Shown: positions 11,218-20,915 of the stretch, piece by piece | Layout of the letters: each line of letters begins with the position of its first letter | Numbering within the stretch: position 1 is the stretch's first letter | Assembly: GCA_018398765.1 (NCBI GenBank) | Contig: JAHBMJ010004388.1 | Span: 45,114 to 79,571 of the forward strand | DNA length: 34,458 bases | Direction of reading: 5' to 3' | From: Chromera velia | Lineage: Eukaryota > Sar > Chromeraceae | Position numbers and translations under genes: made by a program | The notes under the pieces: generated by a model | Database searches by the model: none | Told to the model about the DNA's origin: nothing | What the model saw: the letters and a program-made list of their open reading frames with translations, nothing else

Positions 11218-13440
11218 ATGATTCGTCATCCTGCCTCCATGCACATCGCCTCTCTCTTCTAGCTCGACCTTCCTTCCTTTGTGAAAGTTTCGTTCGATTC
11301 TCCCTGCTTTCCTTCAGAATGATTCCGAATCGACCTTCGCTCTGTTCTTTTGTTTTCTCCTTCAATCCTTTCTCTGGTGATCCAACGAAGCATGCATGAA
11401 GGGTCTCCCTGGGTGATGATCGTCGGAGAGTTGCGTGGCGTGATTTGAAAAGAGGACAAAGAAGAATAAAACAGTTGAAAGAAAACGAGAAGAAAGACAA
11501 AGACCGCCTGCCCAGGAGTTTTCTCTGCCAACGTGACCGTGACTAGAAGCGCAGAAGGGACTGCTTGGCTTCTCCAAGCCTGATGCAGCTGTCCAACCTT
11601 CGTATGTGTGCGTGTAGCTACGGGCGCGTGACGATTATGATCAACTGCCTCGGAGCCTGTGGGGATCCCTGGAGGGCCGCAGCTTTCGACAAAGCCGGTA
11701 TGTCAGCAGCGTTGGGTGTCTACATGGTTGATGCGTGGGTGCTCTTTTCGTGGATGCCTTACCCGATAATTTCTCCTGTGGAATGCAATAGTTTTCTTCC
11801 TTTTCGCAAGTGCCTCTCTTCCTGCCTCAGCACATTTTTTGGTCTGCTTTTTCCGATATCTGTGTCACTGCACGCGTACTTTCTGGTGTTGATCACGCTC
11901 TCTTGATATCCGGATGGCTTTTCTTTTTTGTTTTCTTGTGCGTTTGTACAGAAAAAGCGGCACGTGCACTGGACGACCCAGGCCTGCCCCCCACGCCAGT
12001 GACTCCAGAAGCCGTTGAGGAAATGAGAAGGCTCCTTCTTCCTTTGGAAGCTGCCAAGAAATGCCTGCAGGTCAGACTGTCCTTTCGTGTTCTTACTCGA
12101 TTCGATTAAAAGGGAACGGCCGTGAGTGCGCCCCCTTCATCGATAGACTCAAGACTATTTCGAAACGGTTATAACTGCACTCAAAGAAAGATCCATGCTT
12201 CTCTCTTCGTCCACCGACGGACAAAGAGATCAGATTTTTACTTGTCTCTCGAGATGTCTGTATCCCTAAAACTCTGAAGTGCTCTTTACCTCTTCGCCTT
12301 TCCTTTGCCCTCCTAGATTCTCTTCCTCTTTGTTTTGCCAGAGAACGCAAACAGAGGCTTGATTGCTGTTGTGCCTGTTGGCGTGCAAAATGGCTGAGTG
12401 CATGATTCTCTTCACACCTCAAGTCCCAATATTCTCTCTCCTTCCCTTCGTATTCTCTTCTGTCTGCGTCTGGACCTGCATGTGCATGCAGATCGAGTGG
12501 TTCGGCCTCCTCCGCATTTTCCGAATTCTGGGAGGTGTTGTCGCGTCAGTCTGCATGGTCATCTGCTGATTTGATTGCGGTTTCTCTCTTTCCCTCTTTC
12601 GCTTTTTCAATCGATGTCCGCGTCTGCAATTAGAGCAAGCACGTGGGTTTGATGACAAGGAATCGTTGAGAGACAGGAGGAAGCACAAATCGGATCATTT
12701 GCACCCATTTCTGATTACACTCCTTCTTCTCTGTCTGCATTTCTGCGTGAATGATTTACAGACCTCTTCCCAAGCTTTCACTTCTTTCCTCCTTAATGCA
12801 TGTCACTGACTGCGAATTGAAACACGCAGGCCAGGTGCCCGAATCGTTCAACTGACTCTGGATGGCAGCAGACTCGAGTCACAGAAGCCTCGTGAGTCAT
12901 TCAGTCCTTCATTCATTCAGGGCGTGTAGAGAGACAGAGAAAGAGAAATAAGAAGCACTCGCCCGCCCTTTTTTTGCTGCCAAGTGAAAGAAAGGGATCA
13001 TTGTGTCACGAAAGTTTTGGCCCGACAGAAGAGAGCCCCGACTTCGTTTTTCTCTCAAGGACATTGTCTGATGTCGATACGTCAACTTGCCGTTTTCTGT
13101 TGATCTTCCCAGCTTCCTTCCTTCATTCCTTCCTTCGTCCTTCCTTCATTTTGTTCCGTGTCACGGACTGACTGACTGACGAAACACTATGATCCTGTAT
13201 GCAGATTGGAGGAGTCGTCTGACAAAGGTGCAGGACATGAGCTACGATGACCTTTTCGAAATGTTGAAGGTGCGCTTGGCAGTCTGCATGCGCCACGTTC
13301 CATTCGGTCCCGCTCACCTCTCAGTGTAAAAATTCAACAAGTACCTGTCTTTTCAAGTTCAAATTTTGATGAACCTCCTTTTCCCTCTCATCTGTTGCCT
13401 GCTCTGCTTTTCCTTCCGACAGTTCCATCCTGCGTCTCTC

Positions 13441-13471
<31 letters not shown>

Positions 13472-14065
13472 GCAGATGTTCCTGAAAGGGGTCAAGGAGA
13501 TCTCGGTCAGTTCATTATTGGAGCAGGAAAAGAAAGGAAAGGGCAGGGCTTCACTCGTCTCGGCTCGACCTGCACGAACACCCAGCAGAGTTTTCCGCTT
13601 CCGAAGCGTCTCCGGAAAGGAAGGTCGACTAGACCATCCTGCCTCATTCCTGCCAAATAGTAACCCATGTGACTTGGATAGCAAAGTAATTGTAGAAATA
13701 GCAATCTTGTGCAGAGATTTTAGACCAGCATCTCTCTTTTCACTTGCCCTGAAGGAAAAAAAAAAACGGAACAGGGAAAAAGGCAGGGTTGCTGGAGACG
13801 GCGACATGTTTCCCCACTGAGCCCAAAATTTAATGAGCCGTCGGGGCCCCATCTGTGGCGGTGTACTCCCAGTTATGCACAAATGATTATGCGTTTGTAC
13901 ACCAACACATGCTTATGAATACAAACACAACCATGCAGCTCGAGCTCCGAGAGGCCCAACTTGAGGGAGCAGAGCCGGAGGATGTGGCGGAGGTGGGAGG
14001 GGACCCTGTGCCTCTCTGCAAGGTCTGTCAGAAGGAGAGGGTGGGAGGAGATGTGATTGATTGAC

Positions 14066-14100
<35 letters not shown>

Positions 14101-14808
14101 CTGATTGACTGATTGATTGATTGACTGATTGAGCGTTGAGGAGGGCGAAGGTGGCAGGAAAGAACTTACCACTCACTCACCCACTCACTCACTCACTTAC
14201 TTACTCACTCCAAGTCGCCCTCCCTCAAGCGATCTCTGATTCACTTACTCATGCACTAAGCCCGTGGGTTTGCATCTACAGTGTCCATTCTAGACCTCCC
14301 CGCCCCTCTTTGAGTCTACAAGGCGTATCGAAAACCAGACTTAAAAGAGACATCAAGTTCAGATGCCAGATGGTTTGTTGTTTTTAGTTGCTGCGATTTA
14401 AGACTCTTTTTCAGCTTGCTTCTTCCCGCGCTACATGAATAAGGCGTAGAGTAAGTCAGCATCAAGGCAGTGCGTGAAAACAAATAAAAGCTGGCGAAAA
14501 GAAGCGACAAAGTTGGTGGGTGCAGGAGTAAGTCAACCACCATGAGTGAGTGGATGAGTGATGCCCGTCTCCCTGACTGCCCGCAGGCCTTCGTCAATGC
14601 ACTCGTCCGAATCTTTGCACGGTCGGTCAGTCAGTCAGTCAGTCAGCCAGTCGGTCAGTCAGTCAGTCAGTCATGCAGTCGGTCAGTCGGTCAGTCAGTC
14701 GGTCAGTCGGTCAGTCAGTCGGTCGGTCAGTCAGTCAGCCAGTCAGTCACTCAATCGGTCGGTCAGTCAGTCGGTCAGTCAGTCAGTCAGTCGGTCAGTC
14801 GGTCAGTC

Positions 14809-14840
<32 letters not shown>

Positions 14841-15111
14841 AGTCAGTCAGTCAGTCAGCCAGCCAGCCAGTCAGTCAGTCAGTCAGTCAGTCAGTCGGTC
14901 AGTCAGTCAGCCAGTCAGTCACTCAATCGGTCGGTCAGTCAGTCAGTCAGTCAGTCAGAGGGTGAATTCTCAAACTAGGTCTTCCGTCTGTCTGTTTTAT
15001 GGGGTGTCATTTTTTTCCGTCTGTTAGTCTGTCTGTCTGTCTATTGTGTTCATGAAGAAAAGAAGGGAGAAGAAGAAACATATAATCTGTCTGTCTGTCT
15101 GTCTGTCTGTT

Positions 15112-15152
<41 letters not shown>

Positions 15153-15455
15153 TTTTGTCTGTTATGTACACGAAGAAAAGAAGGGAATAGAAGAAGCATA
15201 TAGTCTGTCTGTCCGTCTCTTTCAGGACTTCCGTTTCTCCGTTTTGGTACCTGCACTTTCCGTCACATTTCCTTCCCACTGGCTTCTTTCCTTCCCATTG
15301 CATGCAGAGACGTGGAACTTCTTTTGCCTGGGAGGAAGGATGTGTGCGTGACCAGCTGCTGCCCTGGTCAGTTTGTTCTGTCTCGGTTTTCTTTTAGATT
15401 GTTCCACCTTGATGTGTTCCGTAACGTGTGCGCTAAATGGGCTGAGACTTCATGA
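8334..15455 (+). CDS. Unassigned 18-exon protein, about 481 residues
   Basis: Exons: 8334-8378, 8833-8899, 9062-9301, 9671-9714, 9750-9854, 9904-9978, 10182-10249, 10744-10798, 11075-11127, 11618-11697, 11952-12070, 12492-12544, 12830-12891, 13205-13269, 13476-13505, 13939-14040, 14587-14621 and 15308-15455. Every phase agrees, and donors are mostly GTCAGT/GTGAGT-like. The N-terminus reads GSFLTFTRGIANHFIIGQIG, then the helical VLFSENREIREKLQAYRR. A middle segment RTKTVLCIGSAVIFGGSAAE followed by ELSDSGLSVIPLLVVS alternates strands and Gly-rich loops and recalls a Rossmann-like (possibly SLOG-like) fold; that is a guess. Next come IEWFGLLRIFRILGGVV, IVQLTLDGSRLESQKPH and VQDMSYDDLFEMLKMFLKGV. 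A PLCKVCQKER motif suggests metal binding. The start (MLQKGEDG) is uncertain because a CAG acceptor overlaps it. The 3' end is also uncertain: removing a possible 31-base intron at 15367-15397 would extend the frame. I know no family that fits. Confidence 0.6.
10119..10180. repeat. (CT)n(GT)n tract ending in the acceptor of exon 7
   Basis: A CT run passes into a GT run that ends in TAG, the proposed acceptor of the exon at 10182. The microsatellite takes the place of the polypyrimidine tract. Confidence 0.9.
10385..10684. repeat. 50-bp minisatellite, six copies, intron 7
   Basis: Six head-to-tail copies of a 50-base unit beginning TTGACGAACAGTTTGATGAT. Copies are nearly identical. Most differences are a C/G switch (GAACACTTT versus GAACAGTTT), plus one G to C in copy three and a decayed end in copy six. 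It sits in the intron between exons 10182-10249 and 10744-10798. The unit is not a multiple of three, so the ORF seen on the other strand is a by-product. Confidence 0.97.
11131..11218. repeat. (GTCT)n microsatellite in two blocks
   Basis: Two blocks of GTCT/CTGT tetramers start directly after the donor of the exon ending at 11127. Confidence 0.9.
14054..14210. repeat. (GATT/GACT)n and (CACT)n tetramer arrays
   Basis: About 80 bases of GATT with GACT variants, then a short unique gap, then CACT repeats. They start soon after the donor of the exon ending at 14040. Confidence 0.95.
14622..14959 (+). repeat. (GTCA)n/(GTCG)n array starting exactly at a splice donor
   Basis: About 338 bases made almost wholly of GTCA and GTCG tetramers with occasional GCCA and CTCA. 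The array begins at the first intron base after the exon ending at 14621. Because the unit is four bases and lacks stops in any forward frame, all three plus-strand frames stay open (SVSQ-type repeats). These are not genes. Internal blocks repeat at a longer period (the CAGCCAGTCAGTCACTCAAT block occurs twice), which suggests segmental duplication within the array. Confidence 0.97.
15017..15170. repeat. (CTGT)n arrays with a duplicated flank
   Basis: CTGT tetramer arrays at about 15019-15040 and 15085-15165 are each followed by a similar GAAGAAAAGAAGGGA block (15054 and 15173). The array and flank appear to have been duplicated together. Confidence 0.9.
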
Positions 15456-16344
15456 GGTGGAGTTCTGTCTGTCTCTCCATGTGGACACTCTCTCCCTTCT
15501 TTCCCGAGGACAAAGTGAGTTACACACTTTCTTTTCTTCTATGCTTTGAGCGCTTCTGTGCTGTCTCCCTTTTTTGCCATTCCTCTTCCCACAGACTGAA
15601 TCCGCCTCAGACTTTTCTTTGCCAGCTGACAAAGAGAGCCTGTACAAAGATCCAAAGCTGCATGCGTCCACCTGCAGGAACGTACATCGGGAGCGAAAGA
15701 GCATGTGAGTCAGAGAAGACGGAGATGGCAGAAGAGAATGAAATTTTGGCTATGCTTCTGGCCGTTGGCTCGCCTCACGCGCTTGGCAAATGTATATTTT
15801 GCTGACTTGTGTGTCCTGTATTTCCATGTGGTGATAAAAAGATATCCTTCGTGTTGAAAAGAATTCTGTATGAAAATCTCTTTATCAACACATTCTGCTC
15901 TTTTTTGTGTCCTGAATTTCCAACTTCTGCTCCCCTCTCGGAAACAAAGCCCGCATCATTTTCTGTATGTCACCTTTTTGTACTTCGTTTATGCATTTAT
16001 TTGCTCTTTGCTACTGAGTCCTTCATGCGACCTTCTTTGAAATATGGGGCCCTCGGACAAAAGGAAATCTTTTCCATTTTTCCCATTTTTTTGTACCCAT
16101 ACGTCCTCTCAGCGGTCAATTGACAAATCGACACAGACAAACCAGACATGGGTAAAGGATCTTCGTGAAGCATCCATACATCATGCATGAGATTCCGCCC
16201 CGATCTGGATTCATCTTTAATTGATCTGAATCAATGGTCCTGCTGAACTGCAGTGGAACCTGTCCGTCTTGCAACTCTGCCGGGAGGAGATAACAGCAAC
16301 GGGAAAATGTTTGCCAAAAATGGCGAAGAAATTCCTTTTTGAAT
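15456..16344 (+). other. Possible further exons downstream of the 481-residue gene
   Basis: Three pieces look protein-like. After a CCACAG acceptor at 15597 comes TESASDFSLPADKESLYKD. At 16111-16152, between TCTCAG and GTAAAG, is DKSTQTNQTW. At 16255-16344, after CTGCAG, is WNLSVLQLCREEITATG, ending KMAKKFLFE and a stop. The last two join in phase 0. They could be alternative 3' exons of the upstream gene, a separate small gene (a Met at 15452 leads into SPFFPEDK before a GTGAGT donor), or chance. I cannot link them into one certain model. Confidence 0.28.
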
Positions 16345-16417
16345 GAGGCAGGTTCATCAGATACTTTTCATCATATGAATCTTTAGCTGAAGCTGAAAGA
16401 AGTATGAAAAGAAACCT

Positions 16418-16462
16418 GTGATGTGATGTGATGTGATGTGATGTGATGTGATGTGATGTGTG
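16418..16462. repeat. (GTGAT)n pentamer microsatellite
   Basis: About nine GTGAT units in a row. Confidence 0.97.
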
Positions 16463-16480
16463 TTATGTGTTGTGTCTTAC

Positions 16481-16514
16481 GTGCTCTCTCTCTCTCTGTC
16501 TCTCTCTCTCTCTG

Positions 16515-16553
<39 letters not shown>

Positions 16554-16560
16554 TTCTCTC

Positions 16561-16597
<37 letters not shown>

Positions 16598-16652
16598 ATG
16601 CGGAGAAACTGCATCGTGAATGAGGTGGGAACATTCTGCGTGCACTGCTGTT

Positions 16653-16689
<37 letters not shown>

Positions 16690-16690
16690 C
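16481..16690. repeat. (CT)n and two (GT)n microsatellites
   Basis: A CT tract with GT interruptions to about 16565, a GT run to about 16598, about 55 bases of unique sequence, then a second GT run to about 16687. It marks the switch to the AT-rich island on the right. Confidence 0.95.
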
Positions 16691-17106
16691 AAATTAATCA
16701 AATTTTAAACTTACTGAAATTTGTTTTTCAAAATACCTTTAAAAATCTTTGCACACATAAAAATCTTTGCAATCGTTTGTTTTAGAGTATATAATCTGAA
16801 AAATGTAAGAAATATTAAGAAATCACTTTATTGTTCCATAATTTTGCTTAAAACTTTGCAGGTAGTTAGAATGCCAGTGCTTTGGGATCTTCGGCTAAGG
16901 TTTTACAAGATTCTATAAGATTTTAGCTAAGATGTTTAATAATACCTAGAATAACACAGACTTTTGCACGCAAAAAGGCTTGGAGTGCCGAAACTCTGCC
17001 TGTATTCATCTTTTTTCTTTTCTTACTAGTTTTTTCAGTATGTTTTTATTTTAATTGCCATAGTAATGTTATAGTTGTACTAAACTGCCCTTAGTAACTG
17101 AGTCGT

Positions 17107-17141
17107 AGTAGTAGTAGTAGTAGTAGTAGCAGTAGTAGTAG
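17107..17141. repeat. (GTA)n tail of the retroelement
   Basis: About 11 GTA units with one GCA. It lies at the 3' end of the minus-strand element, as expected for a LINE tail. Confidence 0.9.
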
Positions 17142-18990
17142 GGGGGGAGACATTGACTTAAAGTTTGTTCCTAGCATCTAGCCTATGCGTCTTTCGTCTC
17201 TTCCTTCTGTCCTGGTTCCTGCTCTCGCTGCTAGCTCTCTCTCTCATGCGACCGCATATTTGAAGCTCCTCCGTCCGAATGCCTTCTTCAGCATTTACTA
17301 AGTACTTCCTATCCCTCAGTCATGACCAGCGCACTGCCTACTCCTCCTTCCTCCCAGCCCTCCCCCTGCACTCCTCTGATCCCCTGAATGCACGCGCTTG
17401 CCGCTTTCAGGTGGGCAATCTGCAGTTGGGCTTGGATCCGGCCGCACGTCTTACTCATGTGTTGCCCCCATTTCTCACTCAATCGCTCTGCCACCCTCTT
17501 CAAAAATATTTTAGCCTCCCCCTCTATCGTCCCGTCGACCGCACTCACGAGTGGGGTGAAGTCGCATCCTCTGTCTATAGTTGCCTGCCCATGTTTCCTC
17601 TTCTTTTCTTCTGCTGCTGCTTTGAGGGCTTGAGTCCACGTCACCTTCTCCCTCAAGGCGGCGTGTGGGTTTATCACCCTGGTATCAAAAATTGCTAGCC
17701 TCTGTGGAGCATAGGCCCTCCGGATTTGGAAGTCCCCCCTTAGTGCCGGACATCCCTACACCTCCCCTTCCTCCCTAATGATCAGCTCCTTTGCGTGAAC
17801 CGCTCTCGCGGGGTATGCTTCCACTGCTAGACTCGCCCATGTGCGGTTGACTTCGTCATGTCGCAGCGTAGGCAGTCTCCCTACTGGGCAGTTAAGGGCG
17901 TGTTGCAGACTCCACCTTCCTCCACATCCCTTATATCTGCTCTTCTTCCTCCTTACCCTCCCCTGATATCGGATTGTTATCACATCCCAGAATTTGTTTA
18001 GGCTGAGATTCATTCCGTGTTCCTTCAAAGGGGTGGCCGTCAGCCATCCTGACTGCTTCTTTTCTTTTGACTGCCTGACTTCCTCACACTGGTCCTCACT
18101 GGCTACCTAACCTCTCCCACTCCTTCTCTACTGTTTGTTTTACTACTTTTTTGTGGGCTGCCCTTGCCTAAGGCTTCTGCCCCCTTTTCACGTGCTCGTC
18201 TGCGTCTATGTCCTCTCCGCGAAGGATGGCCTCTGTGATCGCTTTACTAGCTGCGGCTGAGGTCTTATAGTCCCTGTCCGCTGTTTTGGTGGGTTAAACA
18301 CAACTTTGGGGATGCCTAGGCCTAACAGTTGGACTGGGAGGGCGGCAACGTCTCTCAGCTATACGTCATACTAGGTGGGGGGCCCTCCGTTCTGTCGTCC
18401 TTTCATTAGGGCGGGGATGAGGCGGTCTCTGATCATGCCTTCCAGCTGCCCCATCTGTCCCTCCGCCCCTGGCACTACCCGCGCCACAAACTTCTATTTG
18501 TGTTGCAGGGATTTGGAACAGGCTGCGTATGCTTTGTATGGGGCAAATTCTGCTGCTGTTGCGACTCTCTTCACGTTTCTGGCCCACTCTTTCACCTTCT
18601 CCTGCACCCATTTCTCTCTGTGTGCATCCGTGCCTACGTGCCCCCCTAGGAGACGCGTCTCTTCTACTATTTGTAGGTTGGGGAACTCTGCAAAAATCTC
18701 CTTGGCTTTCTGCATAAATTGCGGGAGCACTGCAAGGATCAACTTGTCTACCTCCACTACATACCCTACCGCAGGCCCCTTTTTGACTAACTCGCGTAGC
18801 CATGCTCGCAGCTGGCGCAACCAGCCGGTATTGGATGCGTCATCTGCATACCAGAGCTGGTGCTAATATCTCTGGGGAGGATTGGGCTCCTGCTGCTGTT
18901 GCTTTTTCTGCTCCGTTCCGGCTACTACCCCCCCCTCCATTCCATCTATCCACTGTGTAAAACCAGTTATTTCCATTTTGGGCCGATGCG
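17107..18990 (-). mobile_element. Decayed reverse-transcriptase retroelement (LINE-like)
   Basis: Read on the minus strand, one frame runs through the reverse transcriptase core. It shows LWYADDAS (YADD at 18850-18839), then RAWLRELVKKGPAVGYVVEV, AKEIFAEFPNLQIVEETRLL, KVKEWARNVKRVATAAEF and GMIRDRLIPALMKGR, then a segment like DVAALPVQLLGLGIPK. A second block (18028-17756) has FWDVITIRYQGR and a Cys-containing GRWSLQHALNCP with RLPTLRHDEVNR. A third (17700-17309) has [33 protein letters not shown] and [11 protein letters not shown]. This order matches RT proteins of a retroelement group common in marine invertebrates and protists, recalled from memory. In-frame stops include one at 18865-18863 and others after QHK and after GGPPT. 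The N-terminal half is missing, and the 3' end has a (CTA)n tail at 17141-17107. This is a dead, 5'-truncated copy. Confidence 0.82.
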
Positions 18991-19039
18991 AAGGCGGCTA
19001 AAGAGGACGATGCTATGCGATGCGAATCGCTAAGGGGTG

Positions 19040-19255
19040 GGGCTGGTGGGCGAGCTGAGGGGGGGTACGAGTGGAGGGAGGAGGGGGAGGATGAGGAGGA
19101 TGAGGAAGAGGACGAAGAAGAAGAGGCATGGAGGGAGGAGGAGGAGGAAGAGGAGGAGGAGGAGGAGGAGGAGGAGGAGGGGGAGGGGGGAGAGGGGGAG
19201 GGAGAGGAGGGGGAGGATGAAATGGGGGAGGAAACTGAAGATGATGAAAGGGCGG
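19040..19255. repeat. Purine-rich (GAG/GGA)n low-complexity tract
   Basis: A GAG/GGA-rich run on the plus strand. It creates a spurious Glu-rich or Arg-rich ORF depending on frame. It lies directly upstream (5') of the retroelement remnant as read on the minus strand. Confidence 0.85.
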
Positions 19256-19329
19256 CTGCCTGTCTACCTGTCTTATGTATCAGGTTGTCCTCTCTTCCTG
19301 TCTGGTTAGGCGTATGAGTGGTTGTAGCG

Positions 19330-19664
19330 GTGTGTGTATGCTCTTTAGCTTCCTGTCTTCTGTTTCTCGCCCCTGTCTGTTTCTCCCTATTTGTTTGGCT
19401 GCTCTCGCTTGCCTCTGGCTAATTCTCTCTGTCTGCCTGTCTGCTCCTAGTTGCTCCTGACTGATTCTTTCTATCCGGCTGGCTGCTCTCACTCGTTCCT
19501 GGCTGTGTCTCTTTGTCTGCCTGTCTGCTCTCACTCGCCTCTAACTGATTCTCTCTGTCCGGCTGGCTGCTCTCAGTCGTTCCTGGCTATGTCTTGCTGT
19601 CTGCCTGTCTGCTCTCACTCGCCCCTGTCTGACTCTCTCTGTCCGGCTGGCTGCTCTCGCTCGT
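19330..19664. repeat. Degenerate minisatellite, about 84-bp period with two half units
   Basis: Blocks of the type CCGGCTGGCTGCTCTCACTC alternate with blocks of the type GCCTGTCTGCTCTCACTCGC. Two clear 84-base periods are seen at about 19461-19640, with more worn copies to the left. It ends at a short GTA run. Confidence 0.75.
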
Positions 19665-20870
19665 AGCAGTAGTAGTAGAGTACATGCAGCCTAAAGTACA
19701 CTGTAGAAGTAAAATTAAGTAGTACACTATAGTACAGTACAGTTTCACCAGCCTGTCCCGCTTTGCCGCGTTTTATCAAGTTATGCAGGCCACTCACTAG
19801 GCTGCTCACCGCCCGCAAACCACCTTTTTGTCTATAGTTTTTTTGTGTTTTTAATAAGTTTTACGAGCTTTTTAGTTATAATTTTAGAGGAATGATGGTT
19901 TTAAATGAAGGATCTGCCAAAACCTAGGCCAAAACGCTGAACTACAAGATATACATAAGTAAAAGTTATATACTAAGGTATGTATATATAGGGCCTACTA
20001 TAAACTTCTAACCCGCCACTTTATTACATAATGTATGTACCTTAAACTTAACCTTAAAGGATCTTAAAGGCTTAAACCTGATTGAAGATGTGGTAATCAT
20101 GGTAAAAGCATTTTTTAAAACAACAATATAAGTATTATATAACAAAGAGGTCCTTCTTTACCTATGCTGACTTGCCAAACGCTATACGCCTAATCATGGG
20201 CCGATGGTGATAGCGTATAATAGTGATGATGATGAGATGTCCTTGTCAATATCTTTTGAATGGCACTGCACTTAAATAATAAAAAAGTGCAGATTTTGGG
20301 GTTTAATACAGGGACTTGATTTGGCATCTGACGAGTTTGTAAAAGCTAGTGCAGAAGCTTTCAAGTGTAGCTTCAAGTTTGATGTCAGATCATTGAGATC
20401 AATTAGATTGCAAAATGACCATGGAGTACATATTGAGCATCGGTTTTCAGTTTAAAGAGACACCATTTTTAACAAATTTTAAGGATAAAAGATCATCATA
20501 AAGGCAAGGGAACGGGCTAAGGAACGGCGCAGATAGTTTTAATCATGATATGTGAATTTCTATTATATACAATAGTATATAGTATCTTTTACTAAGCTTT
20601 TTATCCATAGGTTTTAAGCTAGGTTCAAAGTTTTAAGTTTATTATTTTTATTTAGTTTAGAAGCTTTTACTAAGTCAACATCATTGATATTATCCATATA
20701 ATAATGTAACAAACTTTGATAAAGCATTAAAGTAGAGATAAAAAAACCTTCAAAGACCCTCTAGAACGCTAGAAAGAAAAAGAACAAAATATTTGTTTGG
20801 TACAGTAGTGAATGAATGAATGATGTAGTACAGTGCAGTTTCGTTAAATTAATTCAGCCGGTCTCTACCG
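19665..20870. other. AT-rich island without a gene
   Basis: No ORF with coding character is seen. Words of the type TAGTACAGT(A/G)CAGTTTC occur at about 19732-19747 and again at about 20826-20841, each followed by unrelated sequence. The segment also holds retroelement-like tail copy B. Confidence 0.6.
20165..20245 (+). repeat. Retroelement-like 3' tail, copy B, with hairpin
   Basis: Shares several words with copy A at 3365-3545. ACGCTAT (20179-20185) can pair with ATAGCGT (20210-20216), enclosing the conserved ATGGGCCGATGG block. A GATGATGAT run follows. The arrangement resembles a LINE or SINE 3' end with a stem-loop. Confidence 0.5.
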
Positions 20871-20915
20871 ATCTTTACAAGGCAATTGAAAAGCAAGCAG
20901 CAAATCGTGAGCGGC

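Noticed and set aside
14542-15027. Long plus-strand ORFs coding for SVSQ-type repeats in all three frames
   Set aside because: They are a by-product of the GTCA tetramer array, which has no stop in any forward frame, and they lie inside an intron.
15398-16290. RING-finger ending GTCPSCNSAGRR as the C-terminus of the 481-residue gene
   Set aside because: It needs the unproven 31-base intron and a less protein-like frame of the exon at 16255, where the frame WNLSVLQLCREEITATG is more convincing.
16721-16918. 65-codon ORF in the AT-rich island
   Set aside because: Its Phe/Ile/Lys/Leu composition is what AT-rich random sequence gives, and it has no motif.
18375-18866. 163-codon plus-strand ORF
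   Set aside because: It is the antisense shadow of the reverse-transcriptase remnant.
19015-19317. Acidic Glu-rich ORF
   Set aside because: It is translation of a GAG/GGA low-complexity tract; alternative frames are equally open and give Arg-rich sequence. No start context or flanking exons.
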